Made by a program: the position numbers and the translations under genes. The notes under the pieces were generated by a model. It searched no databases. It saw only the letters and a list, made by a program, of their open reading frames with translations, and was not told the origin of the DNA. A DNA stretch of 64,000 nucleotides from Stutzerimonas stutzeri (GTDB taxonomy: Bacteria; Pseudomonadota; Gammaproteobacteria; Pseudomonadales; Pseudomonadaceae), in assembly GCF_019090095.1 (NCBI RefSeq), contig NZ_JAGQFP010000001.1, positions 1 to 64,000 of the forward strand, written 5' to 3'. Position 1 is the stretch's first letter, and each line of letters starts with the position of its first letter. Positions 9,102-17,803 of the stretch are shown piece by piece.

Positions 9102-10238
9102 ATGGAACACGCCACACCGCTTTCCTTGTATCGGCAAGCCGTCGAGCGTCATGGCTTCGTCAGCGACGCAGCCCAGCGGCACGCCGTCGAACAGCTGCAA
9201 GGCTGTTATGAGGCGCTGCACGGCGAGGCGGCCATCGCGCCGCGTGGCATCTACCTGTGGGGGCCGGTTGGGCGTGGCAAGACCTGGTTGATGGACATCT
9301 TCCACCGCAGCTTGCGGATCCCCTCGCGGCGGCAGCATTTTCATCACTTCATGCGCTGGGTACACATGCGCCTGTTTCAGCTCAATGGAACGGCCGACCC
9401 GCTGCAAGCGCTAGCCCGCGAACTCAGCGAGCACGTCCGAGTGCTCTGCTTCGATGAACTGTTCGTCGGCGATATCGGCGACGCCATCATCCTCGGGCGC
9501 CTGTTCCGGGTGATGTTCGAGCATGGCGTGATCGTTGTCGCCACCTCCAATCAACCGCCGCAACAGCTATACGCCGACGGCTTCAACCGTGAGCGATTTG
9601 TGCCGGCCATCGCCGCGATCGAACAGCACATGGACGTGCTCGACGTGGACGGCGGCGAGGACCATCGGTTGCGCCCGGGGGCGGCGCTGCAGCGCTACTG
9701 GGTAGCGGCGCCAGGCCGCGGCGGTGCGCTGCAGGCGGTCTTCGAGGCACTGACCGATGGCCAGCGCGTCAGCACCGCTCCGGTGGGTGTCGGCCGGCGC
9801 GCCCTGGAGACGGTGCGCTGCAGCGATTCGGTCCTGTGGTGTCGCTTCGCCGATCTTTGCGAGCAACCCTTTGCGGCGCTGGACTTCATCGAGCTGTGCG
9901 ACCGCTTCTCAGCGATTCTCATCAGTGAAGTACCGAGGCTGGGGGGCGAGCAGCGCGAAGGGCGCATTGCGCGCGGCACCGAGGATGGGGCGGCGCGGGT
10001 AGAGGCGGGGGATCGTGATCTGCCGAAGCTGGCGCCGCGCGACGATGCGGTCAGGCGCTTCATCGCGCTCGTCGATGAGTGCTACGACCGTGGCGTGCCC
10101 CTGTACCTCGAAGCCGAGGTGGCGCTGGACGCGCTGTACACGCACGGTTACCTGGCGTTCCCGTTTCGCCGAACACTGAGCCGATTGCAGGAGATGCAGC
10201 TGCAGCGATTCGGCGCGGTGATCGGTCAGTCGCGGTAG
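9102..10238 (+). CDS. zapE: Cell division ATPase ZapE (AFG1-like)
   Basis: Cytoplasmic P-loop ATPase of the AFG1/ZapE family, 378 residues, associated with the Z ring during division under stress. Walker A is GPVGRGKT at 54-61 and Walker B VLCFDEL at about 114-120; the sensor block VVATSNQPPQQLYADGFNRERFVPAI follows. The C-terminal FRRTLSRLQEMQ is also family typical. Its 3' end overlaps the convergent ppiC gene by 13 bases. Confidence 0.93.
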   Translation: MEHATPLSLYRQAVERHGFVSDAAQRHAVEQLQGCYEALHGEAAIAPRGIYLWGPVGRGKTWLMDIFHRSLRIPSRRQHFHHFMRWVHMRLFQLNGTADPLQALARELSEHVRVLCFDELFVGDIGDAIILGRLFRVMFEHGVIVVATSNQPPQQLYADGFNRERFVPAIAAIEQHMDVLDVDGGEDHRLRPGAALQRYWVAAPGRGGALQAVFEALTDGQRVSTAPVGVGRRALETVRCSDSVLWCRFADLCEQPFAALDFIELCDRFSAILISEVPRLGGEQREGRIARGTEDGAARVEAGDRDLPKLAPRDDAVRRFIALVDECYDRGVPLYLEAEVALDALYTHGYLAFPFRRTLSRLQEMQLQRFGAVIGQSR

Positions 10239-10504
10239 AACACCTGCACCAGGTGATAGCCGAATGCGCTCTTGATCGGGCCGTGGATGTCACGCAACGG
10301 CTTCTTGAAAATCACCTGATCGATGCTGCGGACCATCTGCCCGGGGCGGACCTCGCCGAGGTCGCCACCTTTCTTGCCAGACGGGCAGGTCGAATATTTG
10401 CGCGCAAGCACGTCGAAGGCCTCGCCGTTGGCAATGCGCTTTTTCAGCTGGGCCGCTTCGGCTTCGGTCTTCACCAGGATATGGCGGGCCATGGCTTTTG
10501 CCAT
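10226..10504 (-). CDS. ppiC: Parvulin-type peptidyl-prolyl cis-trans isomerase
   Basis: Single-domain parvulin of 92 residues without a signal peptide, so cytoplasmic. The full rotamase fold is visible: ARHILVKTEAEA at the start, the FDVLARKYSTCPSGKKGGDLGEV block, and GYHLVQV near the end. It catalyses proline isomerisation during folding. Overlaps the end of zapE and is divergent from the gluconate operon. Confidence 0.94.
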   Translation of the reverse strand: MAKAMARHILVKTEAEAAQLKKRIANGEAFDVLARKYSTCPSGKKGGDLGEVRPGQMVRSIDQVIFKKPLRDIHGPIKSAFGYHLVQVFYRD

Positions 10505-10640
10505 TGTGAAAGCTCCTCGTCAGGGGCGGCGATTGTAGCCAGCGTGCCGGTCAAACCGAAGCGGCATCACCGAAAACCGGACCGTTCATCGTGGATTGTT
10601 TCCGACGAACGGTCTTTCGATTGGTTTTATGGGTAGAGAT

Positions 10641-10652
10641 GTTAGCGCTACC
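10641..10652. promoter_or_regulatory. Putative GntR operator upstream of the gluconokinase-TRAP gene
   Basis: The palindrome TAGCGCTA (10643-10650) in the context TGTTAGCGCTACCA lies about 55 bases before the GTG start. Its reverse complement TGGTAGCGCTAACA matches a second site at 11285-11298 at 13 of 14 positions. TAGCGCT is, to my recollection, the core reported for Pseudomonas GntR; a LacI-type GntR is the last gene of this operon. Confidence 0.6.
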
Positions 10653-10703
10653 ATTCGGCCCAACAATCATAACGCAGCACGTCGAAGCTGCTGGAGAGCC
10701 ATA

Positions 10704-11843
10704 GTGGATCGCCACTCCAATAGCCCTTTCCCCACTGCCCACCGAGCTCTAGTGGTGATGGGGGTCAGTGGTTCGGGTAAGACCGATACCAGTCACGCCG
10801 TTGCCGATGCGCTGGGTTTCCGGCATATCGAAGCCGATCATTTTCACCCCGAAGAAAACGTCGCGCGCATGCGTGCCGGCACGCCGCTGTCGGATGCCGA
10901 TCGCGTCGAGTGGTTGCAGAAGCTGATCGTCGAGATGCAGCGCGCCATCGATGACGACGTTGGTTTCGTGCTCGCCTGTTCGGCCCTCAAGTGCCGCTAC
11001 CGCGACCTGCTGCGTCATGCCGTTCCCGGCCTACGTTTCGCCCATCTGGCCATCGATTACGACACCGCCGTGCAGCGTGTCGGCGGTCGGGCCGGGCATT
11101 TCATGCCGATCTCGCTGGTCGACAGCCAGTTCGCCACGCTCGAATCACCCGAAGGCGAACCGGGCGTGCTGGTCGTCGACGCCAGCCAGTCGCGCGAGCA
11201 GGTGCTCGAGGAAGTCGTCGATTGGATGCAGCGCGAGCCGGGGTTGGAGATCGGCGAGCGTGAAGGTTTTTCTGCCGCTCCGCCTGATAGCGCTAACACG
11301 CCGCCGCACGGTGCTGAGCTGACTGGTTCGCCGATCTACAACGGACGCGTCGCGCAAGGTTTCGATCGCATCACCGACTGGCTGATGGCGGCATTGCTGG
11401 CGTTCATGGTCGTCGTGGTGTTCAGCAGCGTGGTCCTGCGCTACGCCTTCGGCACCGGCTGGACCGGCGCCGAAGAGCTGTCGCGGCTGGCCTTCGTCTG
11501 GCTGGTGTTCGTCGGGGTCGCCTCCAGCATGCGCCGTGGCGAGCTGATGGCCTTCAGCATGATTCGCGACCGTTTCCCCCTGTTGTTCCGCCGCGTGGTG
11601 GATTCCATCAGCTGGATCATGGTCGCCGTCGCCAGCGGCCTCGCAGCAGTGGGCGGCTGGCATCAGATGCAGTTCGGCTGGAGCATCACCAGTCCAGTAG
11701 TGGGTTACCCATTGGCGGTGGCCATGCTTCCGGTGGCTGCCAGCATGGTCGCGTTGACGGTGCTGGCCTTGATCCAGCTCGTTAACGTCTGGCGTCGACA
11801 GCCGCCCGAACATATCGCCGAAGCCAACGTAACGGCCGATTGA
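10704..11843 (+). CDS. Gluconokinase fused to TRAP small permease (GntK-DctQ)
   Basis: One 379-residue reading frame encodes two normally separate proteins. Residues about 14-185 are a GntK-type gluconokinase (P-loop GVSGSGKT at 20-27, EADHFHPEENVARMRAGTPLSD, CSALKCRYRDLLR), which makes 6-phosphogluconate. Residues about 205-379 are a DctQ-type small TRAP subunit with four membrane segments, the first at DWLMAALLAFMVVVVF. The GTG at 10704 has GGAGAG six bases upstream; the frame is open further upstream but without a ribosome site. There is no ATG, GTG or TTG in frame in the linker that could restart translation before the first membrane segment. The linker codons at 195-198 (D-S-A-N) carry a second putative GntR operator, suggesting a former intergenic region. 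dctM and dctP homologues follow. Confidence 0.85.
   Translation: MDRHSNSPFPTAHRALVVMGVSGSGKTDTSHAVADALGFRHIEADHFHPEENVARMRAGTPLSDADRVEWLQKLIVEMQRAIDDDVGFVLACSALKCRYRDLLRHAVPGLRFAHLAIDYDTAVQRVGGRAGHFMPISLVDSQFATLESPEGEPGVLVVDASQSREQVLEEVVDWMQREPGLEIGEREGFSAAPPDSANTPPHGAELTGSPIYNGRVAQGFDRITDWLMAALLAFMVVVVFSSVVLRYAFGTGWTGAEELSRLAFVWLVFVGVASSMRRGELMAFSMIRDRFPLLFRRVVDSISWIMVAVASGLAAVGGWHQMQFGWSITSPVVGYPLAVAMLPVAASMVALTVLALIQLVNVWRRQPPEHIAEANVTAD
11285..11298. promoter_or_regulatory. Second putative GntR operator, inside the fusion gene
   Basis: TGATAGCGCTAACA with the palindrome TAGCGCTA at 11288-11295. It is placed exactly between the kinase and permease domains and matches the upstream site at 13 of 14 bases. 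It may act as an internal operator or be a relic of a promoter that once preceded a separate dctQ gene. Confidence 0.55.
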
Positions 11844-11852
11844 TCTTCCGAT

Positions 11853-11862
11853 AACAACAAGG
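11853..11862 (+). promoter_or_regulatory. CA-rich motif before the gluconate TRAP large permease
   Basis: AACAACAAGG in the 44-base gap between the fusion gene and the large permease gene fits the AANAANAA Hfq/Crc target; the ribosome site itself (GAGG) follows about 15 bases later. Confidence 0.4.
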
Positions 11863-11887
11863 GCAGACGCCCACCCGAGGTCCGTAC

Positions 11888-13165
11888 ATGACTGTCGTCG
11901 TCTTTCTCTCGTCATTGTTTGGCTTCATGGCCTTCGGCATGCCGATCGCCTTCGCGCTGATCCTCACCGGCGCGGTGCTGATGTGGTATCTGGATTTCTG
12001 GGACGTGCAGCTGCTCGCCCAGAACCTGCAGGCCGGGGCCGATAGCTTCCCGCTGCTGGCCGTGCCGTTCTTCATTCTCGCTGGCGAACTGATGAATGCC
12101 GGTGGCATTTCCCGGCGCATCATCAACATGGCGCAGGCCTACTTCGGCCACAAGCGCGGTGGTCTCGGCTACGTGGCGATCGCCGCATCCGTGCTGCTGG
12201 CAAGCATGTCCGGCTCGGCGCTGGCCGACACCGCCGCACTGGCGACCCTGCTGCTGCCGATGATGCGCGAACGCGGCTATCCGCTGAGCCCGTCCTCGGG
12301 GCTGGTGGCGGCCGGTGGCATCATCGCACCGATCATTCCGCCGTCGATGCCGTTCGTGATCTACGGCGTGGTCACCAACACCTCGATCAGCCAGCTGTTC
12401 CTCGCCGGGATGGTGCCGGGCCTGATCATGGGCGCCGGGCTTGTCGTGGCCTGGACGCTGATCGCCCGCAGGATCGAAGAACCGCCTCAGGCGAAGGCCA
12501 GCGGAGCCGAACGCCGCAAGGCCCTGGTCGATGGCGCCGCGGCGCTGATGCTGCCGGTGATCATCGTCGGCGGTTTGCGCTTCGGCCTGTTCACGCCCAC
12601 CGAAGCGGCCGTGGTAGCAGCGGTCTATGCGCTGCTGGTGTCGACGCTGCTGTACCGTGAGCTGAGCTGGAGCGGTGTTCTCGAGGTGCTGACCCGCGCT
12701 AGCCGCACCACGGCTTCGGTGATGTTCCTCTGTGCCGCCGCCATCGTATCGGCCTACATGATCACACTGGCCCAGCTACCGGACGAGATCGCTGCCATGC
12801 TCGGGCCGCTGGCTGAAGACCCGAAGTTGCTGATGTTCGCCATCATGGTGCTGATGATCGCCATCGGCATGGTCCTCGACCTGACCCCGACCATCCTGAT
12901 CCTGGGGCCGGTACTGGCGCCCATCGCGGTCAAGGCGGGCATCAACCCGGTGTACTTCGGCGTGATGTTCGTGCTGATCGGCTCGATCGGCCTGATCACC
13001 CCGCCGGTCGGCACGGTGCTCAACGTCGTCGGTGGGATAGGGCGGTTGCGCATGGAAACACTGGTGCGTGGTGTCACGCCGTTCTTCGCCATCTATCTGG
13101 TCATCGTACTGCTGCTGATCGCAGTGCCGTCGATCATCACCGTGCCGCTGCAGTGGCTGCGGTGA
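11888..13165 (+). CDS. TRAP transporter large permease (DctM family), probable gluconate uptake
   Basis: Large membrane subunit of a TRAP importer, 425 residues with roughly twelve hydrophobic segments. Family blocks are visible: FFILAGELMNAGGISRRIIN, SGSALADTAALATLLLPMM, IIAPIIPPSMPFVIYG, and GLITPPVGTVLNVV near the end. It uses a sodium or proton gradient and works with the DctQ half of the preceding fusion protein and the DctP protein that follows. The kinase fusion and the GntR gene argue that gluconate or a related sugar acid is carried. Confidence 0.92.
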   Translation: MTVVVFLSSLFGFMAFGMPIAFALILTGAVLMWYLDFWDVQLLAQNLQAGADSFPLLAVPFFILAGELMNAGGISRRIINMAQAYFGHKRGGLGYVAIAASVLLASMSGSALADTAALATLLLPMMRERGYPLSPSSGLVAAGGIIAPIIPPSMPFVIYGVVTNTSISQLFLAGMVPGLIMGAGLVVAWTLIARRIEEPPQAKASGAERRKALVDGAAALMLPVIIVGGLRFGLFTPTEAAVVAAVYALLVSTLLYRELSWSGVLEVLTRASRTTASVMFLCAAAIVSAYMITLAQLPDEIAAMLGPLAEDPKLLMFAIMVLMIAIGMVLDLTPTILILGPVLAPIAVKAGINPVYFGVMFVLIGSIGLITPPVGTVLNVVGGIGRLRMETLVRGVTPFFAIYLVIVLLLIAVPSIITVPLQWLR

Positions 13166-13173
13166 TCGGCCGG

Positions 13174-13212
13174 AACAACAATCGCTTCACCCAACCCTCC
13201 ACAACAACAAAA
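13174..13212 (+). promoter_or_regulatory. Two CA-rich motifs before the gluconate TRAP binding-protein gene
   Basis: AACAACAA at 13174-13181 and ACAACAACAAAA at 13201-13212; the second runs into the ribosome site AAGG before the ATG at 13224. Both fit AANAANAA, the Hfq/Crc target in Pseudomonas. Confidence 0.5.
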
Positions 13213-13223
13213 GGTACGTCAGC

Positions 13224-14240
13224 ATGAAACGTTTCTTCATCGCGGCCCTCGCCGCCACCACCCTGACCAGCGCCATCACCGCGGTAACCGCACAGGCGGC
13301 AGATGACATTCGTCCGCGCATGATTCGCTTCGGTTACGGCCTCAATGAAGACAGCAACCAGGGCCGTGCAGCCAAGGTTCTTGCCGAGGAAATCGCCAAG
13401 GCCTCCGATGGCAAGCTCAAGGTCCGCACGTTCGGCTCCGCCAGCCTGGGATCCGATGACCAGATGCAGAACGCGCTGATGGGCGGCGCCCAGGAGATGA
13501 TGGTCGGCTCGACGGCGACCCTGGTGGGTGTCGCCAAGGAGATGGCCGTCTGGGATACGCCGTTCCTGTTCGAAAGCGAGAAGCAGGCCGACTACGTGCT
13601 CGACGGTCCGGTGGGACAGAAGGTCATGGATGCCCTGGAGAGCAAGGGTCTCGTCGGCCTGGTCTACTGGGAAAACGGCTTCCGCAACCTGACCAACAAC
13701 GTGCGTCCGGTCGAGACGATGGAAGACTTCAACGGCATCAAGCTGCGCGTCATGCCCAACCCCGTGTTCATCGATACCTTCAAGCAGATGGGCGCCAACG
13801 CGGTGCCGCTGCCGTTCTCCGAGCTGTTCACCGCGCTGGAGACCAAGGCTGTGGACGGTCAGGAAAACCCCTACAACACCATCCTGTCGTCCAAGTTCTA
13901 CGAGGTGCAGAAGTACCTCAGCGTCACCAACCACGTCTACAGCCCCTGGATCGTCACCGCTTCCAAGCGCTGGTGGGACGGCCTGTCGAAGACCGAGCAG
14001 GACATCATCATGGACGCGGCGAAGAAGGCTCGCGATTCCGAACGTGAAGACACCCGTGCCGAAGCCCGCGAAGCCCTGGCGAAGATCAAGGAGCACGGCA
14101 TGCAGGTCAACAAGGTCAGCCCGGAGCAGATCCAGCGCATGCGTGAGCAGGCCAAACCGGCAATCCAGACCGTGGTCGACACGGTCGGCGAGCCGCTGTT
14201 CAACGAAGTGCAGGCCGAGATCGAGAAGGCTCCCAAGTAA
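13224..14240 (+). CDS. TRAP transporter substrate-binding protein (DctP family)
   Basis: Periplasmic binding protein of 338 residues. Signal peptide at 1-24 (MKRFFIAALAATTLTSAIT, cut after AQA). The DctP fold is shown by IRFGYGLNEDSNQGRAAKVLAEEI, YWENGFRNLTNN and the ligand-carboxylate arginine in IKLRVMPNPVFIDTF, then ALETKAVDGQENPYN. Last transport gene of the operon and followed by the gntR gene; ligand probably gluconate. Confidence 0.92.
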   Translation: MKRFFIAALAATTLTSAITAVTAQAADDIRPRMIRFGYGLNEDSNQGRAAKVLAEEIAKASDGKLKVRTFGSASLGSDDQMQNALMGGAQEMMVGSTATLVGVAKEMAVWDTPFLFESEKQADYVLDGPVGQKVMDALESKGLVGLVYWENGFRNLTNNVRPVETMEDFNGIKLRVMPNPVFIDTFKQMGANAVPLPFSELFTALETKAVDGQENPYNTILSSKFYEVQKYLSVTNHVYSPWIVTASKRWWDGLSKTEQDIIMDAAKKARDSEREDTRAEAREALAKIKEHGMQVNKVSPEQIQRMREQAKPAIQTVVDTVGEPLFNEVQAEIEKAPK

Positions 14241-14243
14241 CCT

Positions 14244-14265
14244 GGCGCGCCCCTTCGGGGGCGCC
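14244..14265 (+). terminator. Stem-loop between the binding-protein gene and gntR
   Basis: GGCGCGCCCC-TTCG-GGGGCGCC, a strong bulged hairpin with a UUCG loop and no T run after it. More likely a 3' stabiliser or partial terminator that lowers gntR expression relative to the transport genes. Confidence 0.4.
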
Positions 14266-14307
14266 GTCCCGTTGTAGAATCTCCGCCCCTTACCGCTGGA
14301 ACCTGCT

Positions 14308-15327
14308 ATGAGTTCTCGTCGTCGCCGTTCACTGGAGCGGGCCACGTTATCCGACGTCGCTCGTAGTGCCGGTTGTTCGCTGATGTCCGCTTCGCGTGCC
14401 TTGTCGCAGCCCGAACGGGTTTCCGATGCGCTGCGTGAGCGCGTGATGGCAGCGGTCAAAGCGCTGGGCTACGTGCCGCACACCGCCGCACGCAACCTGG
14501 CGAGCGCGCGATCGAATCTGGTCGCGGTCATCATCCCGTCGCTGTCGAACGCCGTGTTCGTCGACACCGTCGAGGCGATTCAGCGGGTCCTCATGCCAGC
14601 CGGTTATGAACTCATGATCGGCGTCAGTCATTACCATCCAGACGAGGACGAGCGGCTGTTGCGTGCCTATCTGGCGCATCAGCCGGCAGGCCTGCTGGTG
14701 ACTGGCTTCGAGCGCAGCGATGCCGCGCGCGAGCTATTGGGCAGCTATTCCAGCCCGATCGTGACGCTGATGGAATTGAGTGACACCGAGGAAGAGTATT
14801 GCGTCGGCTTTTCCCAATACGATGCCGGCGCGGCGATGACACGCAAACTGCTCGAACGCGGCTATCGGCACATTGCCTTTGCCGCCGCTCAGCTCGACCC
14901 GCGCACCTTGCAGCGTGCCGAGGGCTACCGAAGCGTCATGCGCGAGGCGTCCCGCTACGACGCTGCGCTGGAGCTGCTGACCCCGCAGGTTTCATCCATT
15001 GGGCTTGGCGCTGAGTTGCTCGACCGCTTGCTGGCACAGCATCCGCAGATCGATGCAGTCTTTTTCAACAACGACGACCTGGCGCTGGGTGCGCTGTTTC
15101 GTGCGCGTCAGTTGCAACTGGCCGTCCCGCAGCGCCTGGCCATAGCCGGCTTCAACGATCTGCCGGCGGCAGCCTGGATGAATCCGGCGCTGACCACGGT
15201 ACGCACGATCCGTGGCGAAATCGGCATGCTGGCCGGGAAGATGCTGCTCAGCCTGATGCGTGGCGAGGCACCGCCGCAACGGCGCATCGATGTGGGGTTC
15301 GAAGTGGTGATGCGCGACAGCGCCTGA
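14308..15327 (+). CDS. gntR: LacI-family transcriptional repressor GntR
   Basis: LacI-type repressor, 339 residues: helix-turn-helix at about 11-35 (TLSDVARSAGCSLMSASRALSQPERVS), hinge helix at about 50-60 (PHTAARNLAS), then a sugar-binding core with periplasmic-binding fold. Similar to gluconate repressors, and the final gene of the gluconokinase/TRAP operon. Expected to bind the TAGCGCTA sites at 10643 and 11288 and to be released by gluconate or 6-phosphogluconate, repressing its own operon. Confidence 0.88.
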   Translation: MSSRRRRSLERATLSDVARSAGCSLMSASRALSQPERVSDALRERVMAAVKALGYVPHTAARNLASARSNLVAVIIPSLSNAVFVDTVEAIQRVLMPAGYELMIGVSHYHPDEDERLLRAYLAHQPAGLLVTGFERSDAARELLGSYSSPIVTLMELSDTEEEYCVGFSQYDAGAAMTRKLLERGYRHIAFAAAQLDPRTLQRAEGYRSVMREASRYDAALELLTPQVSSIGLGAELLDRLLAQHPQIDAVFFNNDDLALGALFRARQLQLAVPQRLAIAGFNDLPAAAWMNPALTTVRTIRGEIGMLAGKMLLSLMRGEAPPQRRIDVGFEVVMRDSA

Positions 15328-15370
15328 ACCGGCGCGGCGCGTGTTGCACGTGCCGCCATTCACCCAGCGA

Positions 15371-16282
15371 TCAGTCCGCCTGTTGCGCCGTCACCTGTTG
15401 GGCGATTTCGATCATCTGCTCACGCATCCAGCGGTTGGCCGGATCCTGGTCGGTGCTTTCGTGCCAATAGATGTGGGTTTCCAGCGGCGGGATGTCCACC
15501 GGCAGGGGAATCTGGTGCAAATCGTGGCGACGGGCGAAACGCTCCGGCACGGTAACCGCCATGTCGGTCTGCTGAATTACCTGGGTGGCCATCATGTAGT
15601 GCTGCGAACGCAGCGCGATCTTGCGCTGCTGGCCCATCTTGCCAAGCGCCAGATCGACCATGCCCAGCCCGCTGCGACGGCTGGAGATATGGATATGCGA
15701 CAGCGACAGGTACTCGTCGACGCTGAGCTTGTCTTTGGCCAGCGGGTGGCCGCGGCGCATGGCGCAGACGTAGCGGTCTTCCAGCAGTTTGACGTGGCGC
15801 ACCTGCGGATCGGTATTGAGCGGGGCATCCATGGCGAAATCCAGGCGGCCGGCGGCGAGTTCCTTGGTGGTCTCGCGGCGTTTGGCGAGCATGCTCTCGA
15901 TCTTGACGTTGGGCGCCAGCCGACGCAGGCGCTGGAACAGCGGCGGCAGCACCACGGCCTCGGTGAGGTCGGTCATGCTGATGCGGAAGGTCTTGTTCGC
16001 TTGCAGCGGGTTGAAGGTGCGGCTTTCCTGAACCGAGACACGTAACAGCTGCAGCGCATTACGTACCGGCCCGATGATGTTCTGTGCCATCGGCGTCGGC
16101 ACCATGCCCTGCGCGGTGCGGACGAACAGCGGGTCATTGAAGGTCTCGCGCAGGCGTGCCAAGGCGTTGGAAACGGCCGGCTGGGTGATGCCGACGATCT
16201 GTCCCGCGCGGGTCAGGTTCGCCTCGGTGTAGATCGCGTCGAAGACAATGAATAGATTCAGATCGACCTTGTTCAGGTTCAT
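15371..16282 (-). CDS. LysR family transcriptional regulator
   Basis: LysR-type regulator of 303 residues from the ATG at 16282, which gives the standard start MNLNKVDLNLFIVFDAIYTE; the upstream extension is not typical of the family. Helix-turn-helix in NLTRAGQIVGITQPAVSNALARLR; effector domain from about 90. The DLNLF start places it in the NodD/LeuO/NahR-like group. Divergent from the acyl-CoA dehydrogenase gene, its most likely target, with about 145 bases of AT-rich control region between. Confidence 0.9.
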   Translation of the reverse strand: MNLNKVDLNLFIVFDAIYTEANLTRAGQIVGITQPAVSNALARLRETFNDPLFVRTAQGMVPTPMAQNIIGPVRNALQLLRVSVQESRTFNPLQANKTFRISMTDLTEAVVLPPLFQRLRRLAPNVKIESMLAKRRETTKELAAGRLDFAMDAPLNTDPQVRHVKLLEDRYVCAMRRGHPLAKDKLSVDEYLSLSHIHISSRRSGLGMVDLALGKMGQQRKIALRSQHYMMATQVIQQTDMAVTVPERFARRHDLHQIPLPVDIPPLETHIYWHESTDQDPANRWMREQMIEIAQQVTAQQAD

Positions 16283-16428
16283 TGTTGTGCTCTCTGGCGT
16301 GTATCGGAATTCGCCGATCATATATCGGTGATGAATGTTTATACACGAGGAAAATAGCTTAGATAAATCCATAAGCCTCCTCTAGCATTCAAAATTACAA
16401 AACATTACCTGCCAGAAGGTTATCACCC

Positions 16429-17655
16429 ATGGATTTCGCCTACTCCCCGAAGGTTCAAGAGCTGAGAGAGCGCGTGCAAGCGTTCATGGATGCTCACGTC
16501 TATCCCGCCGAAAAGGTCTTCTATCAGCAGGTCGCCGAGGGTGACCGCTGGCAGCCGACTGCCATCGTCGAGGAGCTCAAGGCCAAGGCCAAGGCAGAGG
16601 GCCTGTGGAATCTGTTCCTGCCGGAATCAGAACTGGGCGCGGGCCTGACCAACACCGAATATGCGCCCCTGGCGGAAATTATGGGCAGCTCGGGCCTCGG
16701 CCCGGAAGCCTTCAACTGCTCGGCACCGGATACCGGCAACATGGAAGTGCTGGTGCGCTACGGCAGCGAAGCGCAGAAGCGCGAGTGGCTGGAACCCCTG
16801 CTGCGTGGCGAAATCCGCTCGGCCTTTGGCATGACCGAGCCGGGCGTGGCCTCGTCGGATGCCACCAACATGGAAGCTCGCGCGGTACGTGAAGGTGACG
16901 AGTGGGTCATCAACGGTCGCAAGTGGTGGACCTCGGGTGCCTGCGATCCGCGCTGCAAGATCATGATCTTCATGGGGCTGACCAACCCGGATGCGCCGCG
17001 CCACGCCCAGCATTCGATGATCCTGGTGCCGATGGACACCCCCGGCGTGAAAGTGCTGCGGCCGCTGCCGGTGTTCGGCTACGACGACGCGCCGCATGGC
17101 CACGCCGAAGTGCTGCTGGAAAACGTACGCGTGCCGTATGACAACGTCATCCTCGGCGAGGGCCGCGGCTTCGAGATCGCTCAGGGCCGCCTCGGCCCAG
17201 GCCGCATTCACCATTGCATGCGTTCAATCGGCGTGGCCGAACGTGCGCTGAAACTGATGTGCGAACGCGCCGTCAGCCGTACTGCCTTCGGCAAGCCGCT
17301 GGCGCGCCTGGGTGCCAACTTCGATTACATCGCCGAGTGCCGTATCGAGATCAACATGGCGCGCCTGTTGACGCTGAACGCGGCATACATGATGGATACC
17401 GTCGGCAACAAGATCGCCGCCAGCGAGATCGCGCAGATCAAGGTGGTCGCGCCTAACGTCGCGCTGAAGGTCATCGACCGCGCCATTCAGATCCACGGTG
17501 GCGCCGGTGTTTCCGAGGACTTCCCGCTGGCGCATTGGTGGGCGATGCAGCGCACGCTGCGCCTGGCCGATGGCCCGGACGAGGTGCATCGGGTCGCCAT
17601 CGCGCGTCACGAGCTGGGCAAGTACGTGCCGCGTGAGGCGCTGCGTAGCCGCTAA
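16429..17655 (+). CDS. Acyl-CoA dehydrogenase
   Basis: FAD enzyme of 408 residues that introduces a trans-2 double bond into an acyl-CoA. Visible: N-terminal helical domain, the FAD block [20 protein letters not shown] at about 133-152, beta domain [14 protein letters not shown], and the C-terminal block [34 protein letters not shown] split over 357-390. It resembles the long ACAD10/11-like bacterial group; chain length is not readable. Single-gene unit ended by a strong terminator. Confidence 0.9.
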   Translation: MDFAYSPKVQELRERVQAFMDAHVYPAEKVFYQQVAEGDRWQPTAIVEELKAKAKAEGLWNLFLPESELGAGLTNTEYAPLAEIMGSSGLGPEAFNCSAPDTGNMEVLVRYGSEAQKREWLEPLLRGEIRSAFGMTEPGVASSDATNMEARAVREGDEWVINGRKWWTSGACDPRCKIMIFMGLTNPDAPRHAQHSMILVPMDTPGVKVLRPLPVFGYDDAPHGHAEVLLENVRVPYDNVILGEGRGFEIAQGRLGPGRIHHCMRSIGVAERALKLMCERAVSRTAFGKPLARLGANFDYIAECRIEINMARLLTLNAAYMMDTVGNKIAASEIAQIKVVAPNVALKVIDRAIQIHGGAGVSEDFPLAHWWAMQRTLRLADGPDEVHRVAIARHELGKYVPREALRSR

Positions 17656-17680
17656 GCCGTTCACTATCGGGCAACAGTTG

Positions 17681-17715
17681 AAAGCAAAGCCACGCGAGTG
17701 GCTTTGCTTTTTTTT
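17681..17715 (+). terminator. Rho-independent terminator of the acyl-CoA dehydrogenase gene
   Basis: Perfect 13-bp stem AAAGCAAAGCCAC / GTGGCTTTGCTTT with the loop GCGA, followed by a run of T to 17715. Confidence 0.93.
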
Positions 17716-17803
17716 GTCCAGGTATCGGCAGCCGCCGGGTCATTCGCGTGGGAGTACGAACCGACGAAGCGCTGGGATCTCCGCCAAGATCGCTCGGCGT
17801 TTT

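Noticed and set aside
13137..14459. 440-codon minus-strand frame opposite the gluconate binding-protein gene
   Set aside because: Spans two real plus-strand genes and an intergenic gap, with antisense-like composition.
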